Shown: in pieces, positions 1-13,010 of the stretch
Layout: each line of letters starts with the position of its first letter
Numbering within the stretch: the stretch's first letter is position 1
Assembly: GCA_035610835.1 (NCBI GenBank)
Contig: CM069448.1
Span: 10,119,717 to 10,183,716, forward strand
DNA length: 64,000 nucleotides
Direction of reading: 5' to 3'
DNA from: Ophiura sarsii
Lineage: Eukaryota > Echinodermata > Ophiuroidea > Amphilepidida > Ophiuridae
The notes under the pieces: generated by a model
What the model was told of the DNA's origin: nothing
Database searches by the model: none
What the model saw: only the letters and a program-made list of their open reading frames with translations
Made by a program: the position numbers and the translations under genes

Positions 1-3000
1 CATGGAAGGGCCAGAGGCGTTAGCTGTGATAACACAAAAGACTCCCTCCCATCGGTGGAAGTGGGCTGGTGGACATTTGCACACTAGAGGAAATCCTTCA
101 TTTGTTAATATCATGTGTGTGTCCAAGAAATGCAATCAAAGAAAGAAATGGTGTGAATCTTAACTAACCAGTGACAGTTACTGAACTAACCAACCAAAAC
201 AAGTCCACACCTGCTCATGACCCTTATGACTGTATAATGGGGTTTTGTGGTGGTGTTCTTTTTACTGTAATCAAATAAAGACGACTACATTCTTTGTTGT
301 GCAATTGACCAATTCAATGTACAAAGAACCTGATTGGATTTGGTCTTTATGTGCATGCATGAATTTATCAGTTCAAACATTGATTTAAAATGTGCAACAA
401 TTTTTTGGTAACAAAAAGAATTGTAGATTTTTTTTCTTTCTCTTGCTGGAGCAAACGTTATACAGGCCCAATTTCACTGAATCTGCATTTTGGTTTAATT
501 TGGTAAAATGCAATACTTTAGCATTTACTTAATTTAAACAAAATGCCCCTACTCACATGACCTCTCTGGGCAAGTTCATTGCTAATTATGTGCTACCATA
601 GCAACCACATGTTCAAAACATCTCCTTGTTGTGAATGATAAATGTGATACAGATGTAATGCTCATTGAAAACAGATGGACCCAATTGTATAGAATGAATT
701 GTATAAATGAACTGAGATTGTAATATCCTTCAAATGGCAGGGTAAGGCCTGGACAAAAATAAATCTTGTTTCAAAGGTTAAAGTGTCTGAGTGAAAAAGA
801 TCATCCCAACTGAATATTATTTGACAGTTGCTTTATGAAACAGGAGTTTGTTTTTGTATGGCCTCCCTGTTAATTGAAGATGATAAATTAAATTAGAATT
901 GTAGTACGGTTGAAATACAAAATTGTACATGTGGACGAGTTTGATCTGGTCATAGCATGCTCACAAAAAATGGATTACAACCTTGTTAGCCGATGCAAGA
1001 GTTCAATGACCCAAACTTCTCACATAAATTATACACAAAGAAATTGACCTTTTAACAAAGAGGTCATTAGGGGTCATCAAACTCCTCAATACTGAAGTTA
1101 GCAAGAGATGTGTAGTGAAACTGTTTCCTTGATGAAATGATGACCAGTGTAAGGTTATATCCATGTGAAAGGTGTCCAGGGAAGCTAATAAGCCAGTTCA
1201 GTCAAAAGGTATATTTAGCTACTACTAAGTATACAAATTGGTTTTTGAAGACAAAAATGTGAATATTTTATAAAAAATAAGATTACTAAGAGAAATTATT
1301 CTCACTCAGGGTACTGTAGTAAATTTATTTGAATGTATGCGTGTGAAGGATGATTTTTCTCGATCAGTTCCACAAGGCTTTGCTTTCAAGCTTGGGGGTA
1401 GGGAGGAAAGTATGAAAAACTAGATGAAATCTAGAAAAATATTGATTGAGATTGAGCAACTGAAATAATGCTGCATTTAATGTATTTATTAAAAAGAGAA
1501 AAAACTATGAAGACCTTTTTTAAGGGTCTCTTGTAATATATACATGTAATTTTACAATTGTATTATTTTGTGCCGTTCCTTTGCCAAATGTGGTCTCTCT
1601 GCCTCTTTGTTGGACAAATCAATGCATCTCTCATGGCATGGCTCGTTTATTACGCAAATGACGCTTTGTATATTGAACTTGGATATGCCCTTTTTAGGAT
1701 GAGATTCAATTCAGTCTCATTCCTAATAGTAATAGACTGTGCTTAATCACTGATTCACGGACCATGCCATGGGTGATGATCGGTCTTGATAGCAAAAGGT
1801 TATATTTCTTTCTTCTTCATCAAAACAACATAGTTATTTCCATGTGCATTTTATTCGATACACAATCTTTTTGTTTGTCACCACAGACCACCGCCAACAG
1901 TATTATTTCAATTACGGGCTGGTGGCAAGCAAAATGAGATTGTGTTGTTGAGAAAATGCACTACTCTTGTCTGTCTCTTCTCACTTGCTTAATATCCCCA
2001 CATTGTGACACTTTATATCTTCTTATCCCTACAATTGCATCTTCATTGAACCATGACATTGGTCTTCTGCATTCCAAAATGTGGATATGGCCCTTCGTCT
2101 CAAGTATTAATTCAAAACTCTCCGTCGGTTGTGACTAATCCGTAACTGAAGGTCATCATGCTATAGTGAATGTACTAGAAATGCTGGAAGTTCCCCGGCA
2201 CGTACTGTGATAAAAATATTGTTCCGCACTTATTGGTAATAATATAGCGTAGAGTGTAAAAAGTATTGGAGCTGGAATTGTTTTGGATCTTGTAATTATG
2301 CTTGTATCTGCTTTTAGGTAATACTATTCACACAGCAATGCATTGATTGATAATTAATTAACAGAGTGAGTATTTCAAAATTTGAGTTATAATTAATAAG
2401 TTATTTAGCTTTGCTATATTATAATGTTTTGCTTCAATTAAGAATGAACTGGTCTCAGACAAATATATGAGACAGACTTTATAAAATGATAAATCATCCT
2501 TCAGTATAAAGAATGGAGTATTTTATGGTGCTTTTCCGTACCAATACAAAACTGTTGAGCTATTATAATATTTAACAATATAGCATAAAATGCTTAATTA
2601 ACAACAACAAAGTTGTTTGTATGCTCTCCCAATAATGAATATCTGGTAGATGATGTTGTGACATTTGATGACACACATCTTGTGCATAACATTCTAGTGT
2701 GAAGATATTGCTTAAAGGAAAGTTCAAACTGTTATAATAGTCATAGGGACCAATTGTTTTATTTAATATCACAAGACTAATGAATTATGCAGTGTAACGT
2801 TTGATTCTTAATGGTTGAAAAAACTGGCATGGTAGGCTTTATAAATATAGATAAAATGTTTGGCAGTATAATACATACTCCATTACATAAAAGCAATAAA
2901 TGTACGTTCATACATCCGGTTGAGGAGAGGCACTACTGTTAAAATCTATGGATGGTAATTATCCATACCGGGATGTTGGGCATTAACCTTGGTAAATTAG

Positions 3001-5136
3001 TAGACTTAGTAGAACCTATACTCATGAAATGCTGATTTAGTGACGGTAATGCACATGAAATTCATTATCACAAAATGCATTGTACGGATGCACATGGGCC
3101 ATGAAGGGCCATTTGTTAAATCAGCTCTTGATTGCGATATTAATACGCTTGTTTTCTTTTTGGGTAGTCTGTAATAAATAAGTTCTTTTTGTGTAGGTTA
3201 GAAATTAAACATGTCACCGAAAATAAGGAAATCGCATACTCCCTTCACTCTCAATTCTAAGGAAGCAGTTCATTTACCTCATGAAATGTAAAGCAGGGGT
3301 TCATTGGGATTTGGTCATGGGTATGAGAGTAGGTCAGTTATCAGGCATAACAAATTATGATTGGTTGGCTTTGTGAGTTGCCTGTACAAGGAATTTGGGC
3401 TCTGCTTTCATTGACATACATTTAAATTACTTGGTGGATGGGCAGAGTGGAGGGGTTGCAGGGATTGTTCATTGTTTTTATAAAACAAGTTAAGCTTGGA
3501 ATACACCAACCAAATGTTTTAACTGTTATGCCTTTAAAATAACCAGCTGATCAGAAAGAGTTTCCACCTTGGTGCTACTGGAAACTGGGAAAGTCAACCA
3601 TTTTTTTCTTGCTAAAAATAGAATGAAAAAGAAAAAGGGTTGAGAAAATGATTCTTTTGTGAGATAAAACAAAGAGAGATTATATTTAGCATAGGCTATG
3701 GATATTGTACAGATTTAAATAATTGGCATATTTATGATTTTTAAAAAATAATTAATATAAATTATTATTGTTTAAAAGACAGTGATGGTGATAATTATAA
3801 TATAAAGTAAAAGAAGTGGTATTTTACATAGTAGTGTCCTAGACAAGTGTCCTGATCAAGGGAAAATGTTGCTTTCTAACTCAATTGTGGCTTTAATTAA
3901 TCATGCACTTCTGCTCTTGTTGTGTACCATCAGTCAGAGTGTATCGTAATTCAAAACGGGTAGGACATTATGGTCTTAAAATGTCTATGTAAAATTTTAT
4001 ATAAATTATTGGAATAGGCCTATAAATTGTAAAGTTTTTGGTGAGACCTGGCCAAGAAGAGATGGATTTTACGTGACACCTTTTTAAATATAATAGAGTG
4101 GTATTTTCCTGAAGTCACGTTGCAAAGGAGCGATTTGCCTGCGTAATATTTGTTAAGAGCTCTGGTTTTGTTAGCAACACAATCCACCACAGATAGTACA
4201 TTGTTTGTAAGTGTTATCATGGACCTTGTGTTATAGACTTGTGAGTATGTATAGACAGTGTACTTTTTTATCTTATTATTAAATAGCGAGATGAGGCATA
4301 GAGGAAGGATTTTACGCAGGTTGGTGTTAATAAATTGAATAGAACGGTTTATTTTTAAACTAACCCTATTTCTGCAATGCAAATTATTAATAGGTAGCAT
4401 TTTTAATGTATTGTTACTAATTTTTATCTTAAATATATTAACAGAGCTTTTCCCCCTTTTTTCTGCAAAGCGGCCTACCGTAAGAAGATTGAATGCTTTT
4501 ATAACGAAATTTAGGGAAAAGGTGTTTTTAATTAAGCAAAGAGGAGACTAGTGAGAAGTGGCTTATTTATGAAATTATACAGGGGTCTTAAAGTATTGAA
4601 AATAATAATAGAGACAGTTTGCATGTATGTTTGTTCTAATGATTCAAGAGTGCAGGGGAACATGTACTAAGCATGGTTGTGTAAATGTCTAAATGTTTTC
4701 TGTAGATTTAGACTGCCCTCCCATGACTTTCTTTTTCAAAAAATAGTACAATGGCAAAACTAGCAGGAGATTCATATCAACCCTTATATCATGACCCATT
4801 TTTTTCTCCAAAGTGTGTATATATTCTAAAAAAATCTGTATGTCTGAAATGTTTGGGTCTATATTTGGGAGTACATTGTACTCCTATGTACTAAAGAGAG
4901 AAAATAAAAAGTTCTATTTCTGGAACCAAAATTAAAAAAATTAAAATGATTATTTGTTTATGGTGTTTTTGTATGAACATTGTTGTTTCTTTTAAGGTGA
5001 TATATAATTTGGGATAGATGACACTGTCAACCACGATTTGACGTGAATTCATAACCGATGTAATTTTGAGTGATCCTCCTGGGTCTGTCCCCTTTCATTG
5101 TAGTATTTTATCCTTGATGTCCCATATAAAGCATCA
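1..5136. other. AT-rich sequence, no gene recognised
   Basis: Both strands carry only short open frames without recognisable domains. The longest, 126 codons on the minus strand at 4020-4400, has no family resemblance I can name. I see no tandem array or element ends. Confidence 0.5.
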
Positions 5137-5140
5137 TTAA

Positions 5141-5312
5141 CCCTAACTCTTCCCCCCACCTAACCACTGGGATTTTCCAGTGTGTCAAAGCTACTTGGCG
5201 CAGTATATTGTGCCAAGTATATAGGCTGTGTCCATTTTTTTAGCGAAAAACTTCCACGCCGGGTGATACAAACAAACTCTGTCGTGGTATATTGTGATAT
5301 AGTAGGTTAGGG
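5141..5312. mobile_element. piggyBac-like MITE flanked by TTAA
   Basis: The termini are CCCTAAC and GTTAGGG with TTAA on both sides (5137-5140 and 5313-5316). TTAA plus CCC-starting ends is the piggyBac pattern. Internal words (GCCAAGTATATAGGC, CCATTTTTTTAGCGAAAAAC) are shared with the copy at 49556-49743. Confidence 0.7.
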
Positions 5313-5434
5313 TTAATCTCTTCCAAACTATATTTGACAGACTCAAATGAATGAACAGGCCAATAAAAAGCATATTAAGTATTAAATTATCAGTAAATAA
5401 AGGGTTACAATTGGCATTACCCACCTTGCCCTGA

Positions 5435-5623
5435 CTGGTAAAAATGAATTTATCAACAAATCTTAATCTTCAGAAATCTTACCCAATTTTCAAAATCTAT
5501 CTCGAGAATTACTGAACCAATATTATGTGTCTCATGGTGAATATGATAATGAAAATCCGTAATGACAACATTTTCCAAAAAATTTAGTGAACATTTGGAA
5601 TGTCGTCTGCCCCGTGAAAAGTG
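5435..5623. mobile_element. Decayed copy of the CACTTTCCACGCGG TTAA family
   Basis: The right end GTGAAAAGTG|TTAA and internal words CTCGAGAATTACTGAACCAATA and GGAATGTCGTCTGC match the copy at 6569-6809. The left terminus is not recognisable. Confidence 0.55.
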
Positions 5624-6054
5624 TTAAGTGCTGATAACATGATATTCTCAACAGAGGTTTTCCAATAAAATATCAATTTATTTCGTCAACATTTCAGATG
5701 TCTCGAGGAAAATAAGTAAAATTTCAGCAACAACAAAACCAGAATTCAAGCATGGAAATCCTTTATGTGCCAAATTCACCACAATTTTTTGTTCAGAAAA
5801 AACTACTCTGCTGTCTGTTCAATGAAATGTCCTGTTGACAACTATGTACAGTAAAGATTGCCACTTAGTGCATATAAGTGGTGATTTTAGCACATTCTGA
5901 TTGAGAAAATGCTCGCATTCTTAAGTGAGTGGTCTCGCACTGAATAAAGTGACTCCTACAAATGTGGAATCACTAAACTTTTCATTAACCCTAACCTTAC
6001 CAGAGGCCACGATCCGGCGAGCTGTCAAATGGACAAGGAAAAGTTAATTTTGTT

Positions 6055-6122
6055 GAGCTCCTCTGTTAGCGCAATCAGTTAGGCTCGATCTGGGGACTGG
6101 GTTCGATCCCTGACACGGGCAA
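6055..6122 (+). repeat. tRNA-like sequence, possible SINE head
   Basis: A box-A-like stretch (GTTAGCGCAATCAGTTAGG) is followed 30 bases later by a perfect box B, GGTTCGATCCC. The acceptor stem does not pair, so it is not a working tRNA gene. Confidence 0.4.
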
Positions 6123-6454
6123 ACAGTGATCTTTCCCTAAAATTTGACCCTTTTCTCCCTGATAGTTTCATTGTCAAAACATGCTTAGGGAGTGATGGTT
6201 ATTATGCAACATAATATGAACATATAGTAAAAAATTGACAGAAAAGTACACAGCATACACTTGTGTTGATTCCTTATCAGTTTCACTACACTTTGTTTTA
6301 ACAAAACCCATTTGCAATGTTACAAGTCTTGCTGATTTTGTTCTAAACACTCTGTATACCAGCACCTTTTTCCTATTCTATGCGAATGGGGTGTGAATTA
6401 ATGATACCACATTGTCTGTAACATGTGGGTGTTCAATAAAAGGAAGATGAGTTA

Positions 6455-6520
6455 ATAATAATAAATACAATTTATCAAGCGCCTTATGTTGTAAACAACC
6501 TCAAGGCGCCTTACAAAAAT
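6455..6520 (+). repeat. AATAATAA...AAGCGCC...AAGGCGCC motif
   Basis: An AAT-rich lead-in is followed by TTTATCAAGCGCCTTATG and then CAAGGCGCCTTACAAA. The same layout recurs at 59954-60046 (TTTATAGAGCGCCT...CAAAGCGCTGTACA). It is an interspersed repeat end of unknown class. Confidence 0.5.
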
Positions 6521-6568
6521 GTGATATATAAAACTTAAATTACATTCTGGGGATTGGGTTGTAATCAA

Positions 6569-6809
6569 CACTTTCCACGCGGCTACTAGTTTTACCATAT
6601 GCAAAATAGATTTTTCAGAAACCTTTCCCAATGATTTCAAAGGCTATCTCAAGAATTACTGAACCAATACTAGGAATCTTTGTACTTATTTCAATGCATT
6701 TCTCTTGATGATTCCAAATTTAGTGATGAAATTCAATAATTTTGACATTTTTGACAATTTTTGTGAATTTTTGGAATGTCGTCTGCAGCTGCCTGCCGCG
6801 TGGAAAGTG
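6569..6809. mobile_element. MITE with CACTTTCCACGCGG ends
   Basis: The terminal inverted repeat is CACTTTCCACGCGGC / GCCGCGTGGAAAGTG-like. TTAA follows the right end and TCAA precedes the left, so one side has mutated. The internal CAAGAATTACTGAACCAATACT is shared with 33121-33341. Confidence 0.7.
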
Positions 6810-6813
6810 TTAA

Positions 6814-7784
6814 AACATATCCCGGTCTACTGATTCTAACAAATTGTTATTTTCGTAACGATCTCTATTAATCATGTGATGGCTATATAGTGATGATTAC
6901 TAATGATATACATATTGCAGTTTTCTCCAGGATGGCAATTAGGATAAGTGTGGGGTTGTTGTCCTTAGCAATCCCCCAATTGTTCTACGGGGCCGACCGG
7001 CCCATTTTTTCAGCAATTTGTTTTTTACATATCTTTTGACAGATTTTGACAATTTTGAAAAATTGTTTGAATTTCCCCACCTCCTCGAAAATTGTTGAAA
7101 TCACACAAATTTTCACAAATGTTATGACCGCCAACCTCCCCCCCCCCCCAAAAAAAAGCCTAACAAACCCCATCTGCACGACCAGACCAACCAACTGTTC
7201 CTACCTGTGAGGTCTGTTTGCCCAAATAACAGAGTTGTTTTTTTGGTAGCTCTAGCCAAATCCTAAATATTAATATTACACAATACACACCCTGGTACCA
7301 TTTCATTAAATAGATCTTATCATATTGATTTGATCACGTATCCAATATAGCTAATCAGATATACCCACATTAATAATAGTGATCGCCACATAGTTCACAT
7401 TCAATATTGTGGTATTCATATATTCCAATAATAACATCTAGGTAAATCCCAATTTCATGCTATTACTCTTTCGCAATAAAAATCATCCACCTGACACAGA
7501 GCCCACATAATCCATTTTGTGAAACCTAATTTATATTATAATCATTTTAATGCTTATGCTTAGGGGGGGGGGGGGGGGGGGGTTGGCTGTTCTAAGCGGC
7601 CAACCAACCAACACACATTTTTAAAATTTGTTTTTCATCTTTTTTTGGAAAAAATGAATTTTGATTACGAAATTTGTTTAAATAACCAAAAAAAACCACA
7701 ATCTCTAACAGTTTGAAGAAGAAAAAAAAATAATGTAAAAGCTGAATGCAAACGGCTTATCCACAAAAATAGCCTGTGTAAGTA
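6814..7784. other. No gene; poly-C and poly-G tracts
   Basis: This stretch holds GGCCGACC/TTTGCCCAAA words related to the ends of the 55319-55895 element and a 20-base G run at 7563-7582. No coding sequence is supported. Confidence 0.4.
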
Positions 7785-7870
7785 AATGTAATAAATATAA
7801 GAGGACCTGACGTTTCGATTCTAACAGAATCTTTATCGAAGGTAAAATGACAGAATACAACATACACAAC
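7785..7870 (-). repeat. Hammerhead-like end of a Penelope-type element (candidate)
   Basis: On the minus strand CGATAAA is followed by the hairpin GATTC-tgtta-GAATC and then GAAACGTCAGG. Penelope-like elements are known to carry hammerhead ribozymes with a CUGANGA-stem-GAAAC core. The first core segment here is degenerate (CGATAAA), so self-cleavage is unlikely. Confidence 0.35.
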
Positions 7871-8587
7871 ATTATATAGACAGAGGAACAATAGGCAGGA
7901 AGTGACAAGAGTTTAAAAAATGACAAGAGTTTAAAAATATTTTAAAATCTTGGAAAATGGTAAAAATCTGCAAAATGTCAACAACAAAAATGGAAAAAGG
8001 AAAGAAAGAAGAGCAACCCTCTAAAAACACCCCAGAAACGCTGGACTGCTTCACTCTACCTGCGATGTCCTTCCACTCATTGAAACAAGTTTTGTTTTTG
8101 TCATAACAAGAATTTCACTTCTTGTGAATCCTTTTAAGCTTTCCCATATATTATTCAAAAATTAGTTAGCAATTAGTAGAACAGTAGCATAAAGAATACA
8201 TGAGGAATTTTCAAAATAAAAGTTACAAATAATAAAGAGATTCCATTTTAATTCAAAAAATGAAAAAACAAAAACTTCAAACATACAAACAAAAAACAAC
8301 AACAACTACAAAATTATTTTTCAGATAAAAGTGAAAATAATGCTAGGGTATCTCAAACAGAAGAACAATAATATCATTGTATTATATGTAACTGGTTCTG
8401 TATGTCCTTATGTTCAGTGACAAAATCCCAGGGAAATCCCATTTCATTACAAAATCGTCATTTTCATTAATTGAGAAAAAACAGTGTTGCCATTAATTAT
8501 GATGCATGAATAACGATAATAAAATGGGGATTTCCAAAACCAAAGTATACAAAATAGCTTAGCAAATCCACAAAATTGAAACAAGAA
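7871..8587. other. AT-rich, no gene
   Basis: Only a tiny direct repeat (TGACAAGAGTTTAAAAA, twice, 7906-7937) stands out. Confidence 0.4.
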
Positions 8588-8591
8588 TTAC

Positions 8592-9062
8592 GGGGGCACA
8601 GCACTAAATAAACCGCCCATTGGATTACATGTAAATTAGGGCTAAAAGAGTCGCTATTTTGGGCCCTTAGTAACCATTTTTGGAATGTCTCGAATGCTTT
8701 ATTCTAATAAACAAACATTCAAATTACATAAAATCGTCAAGAAGTGTTACACCTTCCAATTAGATTTAACGATACGATCATTTAAACAGCGCCACCCCTA
8801 TTTTCAGCCCGGACGCTCGCCTTCTAACCGCCTTCGATCACGTGTGTTCATCCACGTGATAAATTGTCAATACAATCGAAAATCAATATTTTGCAATATC
8901 CTGATCAAAGTACAAGAGATTATCTTTCATTTTAATTATGAAATGCTACCCTCACGCCAAACTGATTCCCAAAGGACCCCATTAATCACAAAATCGTTTT
9001 TTGTTTTTGCCGGAACTTACTACCATTACACAAAACGAGGAGTGATTTAGTGCTGTGCGCCC
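8592..9062. mobile_element. TIR element with TTAC target duplication
   Basis: The ends GGGGGCACAGCACTAAAT and ATTTAGTGCTGTGCGCCC form an 18-base inverted repeat with one mismatch. TTAC lies immediately outside on both sides (8588-8591 and 9063-9066). A 121-codon frame inside shows no domain and is probably chance. Confidence 0.75.
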
Positions 9063-9100
9063 TTACATTATCATACAAGTTATATACTACTCTTTATATT

Positions 9101-9490
9101 TATATGCAGCGATGGAAATACCCACATGACTTTCCACCCGGGGTTGATTAGGATTAACTACACACTTTGAGGACTTGAATATTTCTAACCATAGACGGTT
9201 ACACATGTCTATGTTATAACCCAACTTTAAAAAAAAAAAAAAAAAATCAGTTGAAAAAGTTGTCCTAGTGGGAATCGATCCATGGACCTCTGCATTGTAA
9301 ATCATGTAAGACAACCACAAGACTAGCGAGGGGTGAACTGGCCAAGACATGATTTTAATCGCTCTTATTATGACGGAATAAAGCTACTACTGTTAAGATT
9401 AGTACACACAATATTATTAATAGAGCTGCGACACACATGATTGTCGACCCTGGGTGGAAAGTCATGTGGGTATTTCCACTACTGCATATA
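9101..9490. mobile_element. TIR element carrying a tRNA-like sequence
   Basis: A ~44-base terminal inverted repeat starts TATATGCAG and continues TGGAAATACCCACATGACTT. On the minus strand, 9252-9340 reads like a tRNA-derived sequence with an apparent T-arm (GGATCGATTCCCA). Either a SINE landed in the element or the element captured a tRNA-like promoter. Confidence 0.7.
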
Positions 9491-10339
9491 GATATAGATA
9501 TATATATAGCGATTCACTAATCAAATAAATATTGAACTATTTTGGCAATTAGTTCGGCTGCATAGAGACGAACATTCTGGATTTTCAATACAATATTGAC
9601 AATAAAAATGCCAGGAAAATCCCAATTTCAGTAACAACTGACAGTTGTGTGCTTTTAACACAACAATGGACGTCTACCCACACACGTTTTGCCATTAAAC
9701 AGTGACATTCAAATGTTACTGCTGTAAGTCAACCTAAGTATAACTGGATCGAAACCTTGAGTTTACCCATAATTTGGGGATTGTAATTCTACTGTCTACT
9801 CTTTGCGTTGCGCTTTTCAAATGAGAGAATTTTGTGAAATATGGCTAGAGTCTTGTGTACCATACCCAAGAAAGCCTCCTTCCACTACCTGATTTATCGG
9901 TTCTCAATCTCAGCCCCTTCCCAAGCTCGGCCCTTCCCGTCCCTAGCCCCTTCTCAACCCCCAGCCCCAGCCAAACCCCAGACCACCCTTCAGAAGTTCA
10001 GACTTGCATGGATCAAATCATGTTACAGAGACATTGTGCCGCCACCGTATGTTCAAACATATGGTCTTTGTAGCAGAATTATTATAGATATTCAATATTA
10101 CATTCAGCTCAAATACAGCTTCCTCCGTCATGTCTGTGCACATTAGACTTTGACAAGTAGGATAGAAAAGAAATTGAAGGGAAAACATTTATAATATGAA
10201 AAGATTGAAAGCACAAATTGTAAATAATTTGTTCGAAAAGGTCTATTTTTTCCACAGATGGTGGAAAAGGGGGAAAACAGTAGTGTGCACATGATATTAT
10301 CTTGTAACATTGCATTTAACTGTACAAATCTGCAATAGT
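9491..10339. other. No gene recognised
   Basis: A Pro-rich frame at 9841-10146 comes from CCCAGCCCC-like repeats. Nothing else is distinctive. Confidence 0.4.
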
Positions 10340-10347
10340 CATGGGAA

Positions 10348-10551
10348 CAGGCCTTGAAATAGCACCCGCCCGCCCGCCCGCCCGCCCGCCCGCCCGCCCG
10401 CCAATAGCGGGTAACTTTTGTGTCGGGCGGGTGAAGATGCAAAAGCTCAGTGTATGAGTTACATTGGCTGGTTGAATTACTGTCCGGCAGGTATTTTTAT
10501 GGGTAACCTTCCCGATTCGCTGGTTGAATAAAATCTGAAGTTCCAGCCCTG
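10348..10551. mobile_element. Small hAT-like element with (CCCG)n
   Basis: The ends CAGGCCTTGAAATA and the complement of CAGGGCTGGAACTTCAG are hAT-like. Flanks CATGGGAA (10340-10347) and CATGGAAA (10552-10559) match at 7 of 8 positions. A (CCCG)n microsatellite of 38 bases lies at 10365-10402. Confidence 0.65.
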
Positions 10552-10559
10552 CATGGAAA

Positions 10560-11939
10560 ATATCATGGAAATATGAAGCTTCTACATTCATCTACGGTAT
10601 ATTTTGCCTTAATTTGTGTTTTTAATATTTTTGTCAAAATTCCTTTATTTTTCCACCATTTGTGGAAACAGGCTGGGAAGGATCTTCCACGCTGAATAAA
10701 GGGTATAGTTCTTCCTTGATCATGACACTACCCCAAACTAGCTTTAGGTCGTCTAAATTTATATATTTTAGTGAACTTCATTATATGATTGAATAGGTAG
10801 GTGTAATAGTGTCATCACACTTATCCGTGGAATGCCAGTAAATGACAAGGTACATGGGTCATTACCTTTATAATGACCAATTGAGATATTGTGTCATAAT
10901 AGTGGGACTATTAGTAATAATTTCAATAATTAGGGAAGTAATAGGTGCCAAACAATTTATAAAAGTACAATGCTATCTATAAAATGTACTATGTACTTTT
11001 TTTATAATTCACACCAAGTTTGCCGTATTTCAAATGGATGTGTCTAAAGCTTGTATTTTTGCTCCTCAGCTTTTGCCGAGGGGGGGGGGGGGGGGGATTA
11101 AGAAAATGGGTATACTTTTCACATAATTGGCTTACATATTTAGGGTCCTTATTTGCTCCGTGAGGATTATAAATAGCCATGATACATGGCTATCCCACCC
11201 ATGATATTTATGGGCGGGGAATCATTTCTCAATTTGTATCCATAAGTGAGCTGATAGATCAGCTCTGCATTAGTTTCATAAATACTTATAGTCAAAATAG
11301 TTTGACTAGGCCTACTTGTTTTGGGTATTGAAATTACTGATATTCTTGCTTAGGGTATGTAAAATACTCTCCATACTTGTTTGGGGTGCTTTTTCACATT
11401 AATGCAATTACTTAGTTTAGGGTACTTTTTGAAAGTTCTCGGATGCGCCTGATACCCTTGTAATGGCCACTGAGCACCCAAGAGATTTAACTTGGAATAA
11501 CAAATTAAACAAATATGAAAGCGAAGTCTATTACAAAAAAACCAACAACAAACATGTACATATTATATTTAGCTAAAAGTGTCCACTCTAGAGGTGATTT
11601 GCTTCAATCCTATGTGTAGCCTCATTTGTTTCAATTGGCATAAATGTTTCAGCATTTGAACCCACAAATATCGCATATTGCAATAAATGGCATGGTAAAA
11701 GTGATCAGCACACATGTAGATGACGAAAGAGGTAGAGGTTAGTATTACGACGGATTGTAACAATTTTTGCCCAAAATCCATATCTTCGTAGACTGATGAA
11801 GGCTCAAATCAGGAAAGAATGAAACCAATCAATCAATTTGACCTCATTTTTTATTATTTACGGTTTAGCTGTCTAAAACTTAATAATTGGCACAACCAAT
11901 CAGTAGTGTGTGAAGTTGTAAACGTTCATAACTCCCAAT
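10560..11939. other. AT-rich sequence with one poly-G run
   Basis: No gene is supported. A poly-G run lies near 11081-11097. Confidence 0.4.
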
Positions 11940-11947
11940 AACTGAGA

Positions 11948-12277
11948 CAGTGGCGTAGCTCGGGGGGGGGGGGGGGGGGAATGCCCCCCCTGACGGAAAA
12001 ATCCAATTTGTGCCCCCGCCCCCCACCCCTCTAAAAAAATTAAAAAATTGAGAAAAAAAGGAAATAGGAAAAAATTGAGAAAAAAGACGAGGTTATTAGC
12101 CAAATAGAAGGCAAAATTGTAAATGTAGTACATTTACTGTGCGATTTTTTTGGACTGCCCCCCCCCCCCACTTACGTGAAATTCACGCGGTAAGTGACTA
12201 GAATGTTTTTTGGGGCAACCTTTTACGAAAATTTTAGAAATCTTGCCCCCCTGAAAAAAATCCTAGCTACGCCACTG
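11948..12277. mobile_element. hAT-type MITE with perfect 8-base duplication
   Basis: The termini are CAGTGGCGTAGCTC and TAGCTACGCCACTG. AACTGAGA lies on both sides (11940-11947 and 12278-12285). It contains a G run near the left end and a C run next to CACTTACGTGAAATTCACG. The family is common in this window: related ends occur at 18910, 42512 and 43135. Confidence 0.88.
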
Positions 12278-12285
12278 AACTGAGA

Positions 12286-13010
12286 GAATGCTTCTTGCAG
12301 TAACCATGCATGCAAAAGTTATATCTAGTCAACGTGTCAAATTCAACCGATTTGGTTACGTCACTATTTATGATCCAACCATCGGGGACGTCTCTCTTTA
12401 TAGTCACTACCCATGCTATCTTCTGTAAATATTTAACTGATACAACAAATGACAAGTTGGCCTTGGCGTAAGGCCAATCTCATGTGACAACACGTTTTCC
12501 CAGGGTCCATTATTTTGATGTTACACGTGGGTTGGCACACTAGGTTGGGTTGATAGTTGGCAGTCTCTGTGCTGTGCGAGTAAACCGTAATATACGTGGT
12601 GGACGTGTTCCAAGATGGTGCTCGCTATAATAATGTCAGATGTCAAAATTATGATTAAAATAATATATTTTACATGTGTAAATGTATCTATGTTTAAAAA
12701 TAAACATGTTTTGTTGTGTACGTACGTGTGTTAGAGTGAACAATGAATAAAGCCAATTCAAGTGATATGATTGATAATATAATAACAGTTTACCTTCTTA
12801 AAATAAGATTGGATATTCAAATTGATCAATGGGACAAATCTGTTACGATTGAATATTCAGTTGAAAGGGTTGATTCTCATTCTTTTTTATCAATCAAAAT
12901 GAGATTTTTCTAAATCTTTCAGCAATTAATAATGCTGAGAAATAAATATTTTTCTATTTTAAAAAAAGAAAGAAAAACACCTCAAATCAACAAGTATTTA
13001 TCAATTGAAT
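12286..13010. other. No gene recognised
   Basis: AT-rich sequence without element ends or arrays that I can support. Confidence 0.4.

Noticed and set aside
4020..4400. 126-codon minus-strand open frame
   Set aside because: AT-rich composition, no recognisable domain, no splice or start context; consistent with chance.
6055..6122. Functional tRNA gene
   Set aside because: Box B is good, but the acceptor stem does not pair and no terminator T run is placed correctly. Kept only as a tRNA-like repeat.
8685..9050. 121-codon plus-strand open frame
   Set aside because: It lies wholly inside the TTAC-flanked TIR element and shows no transposase motif.
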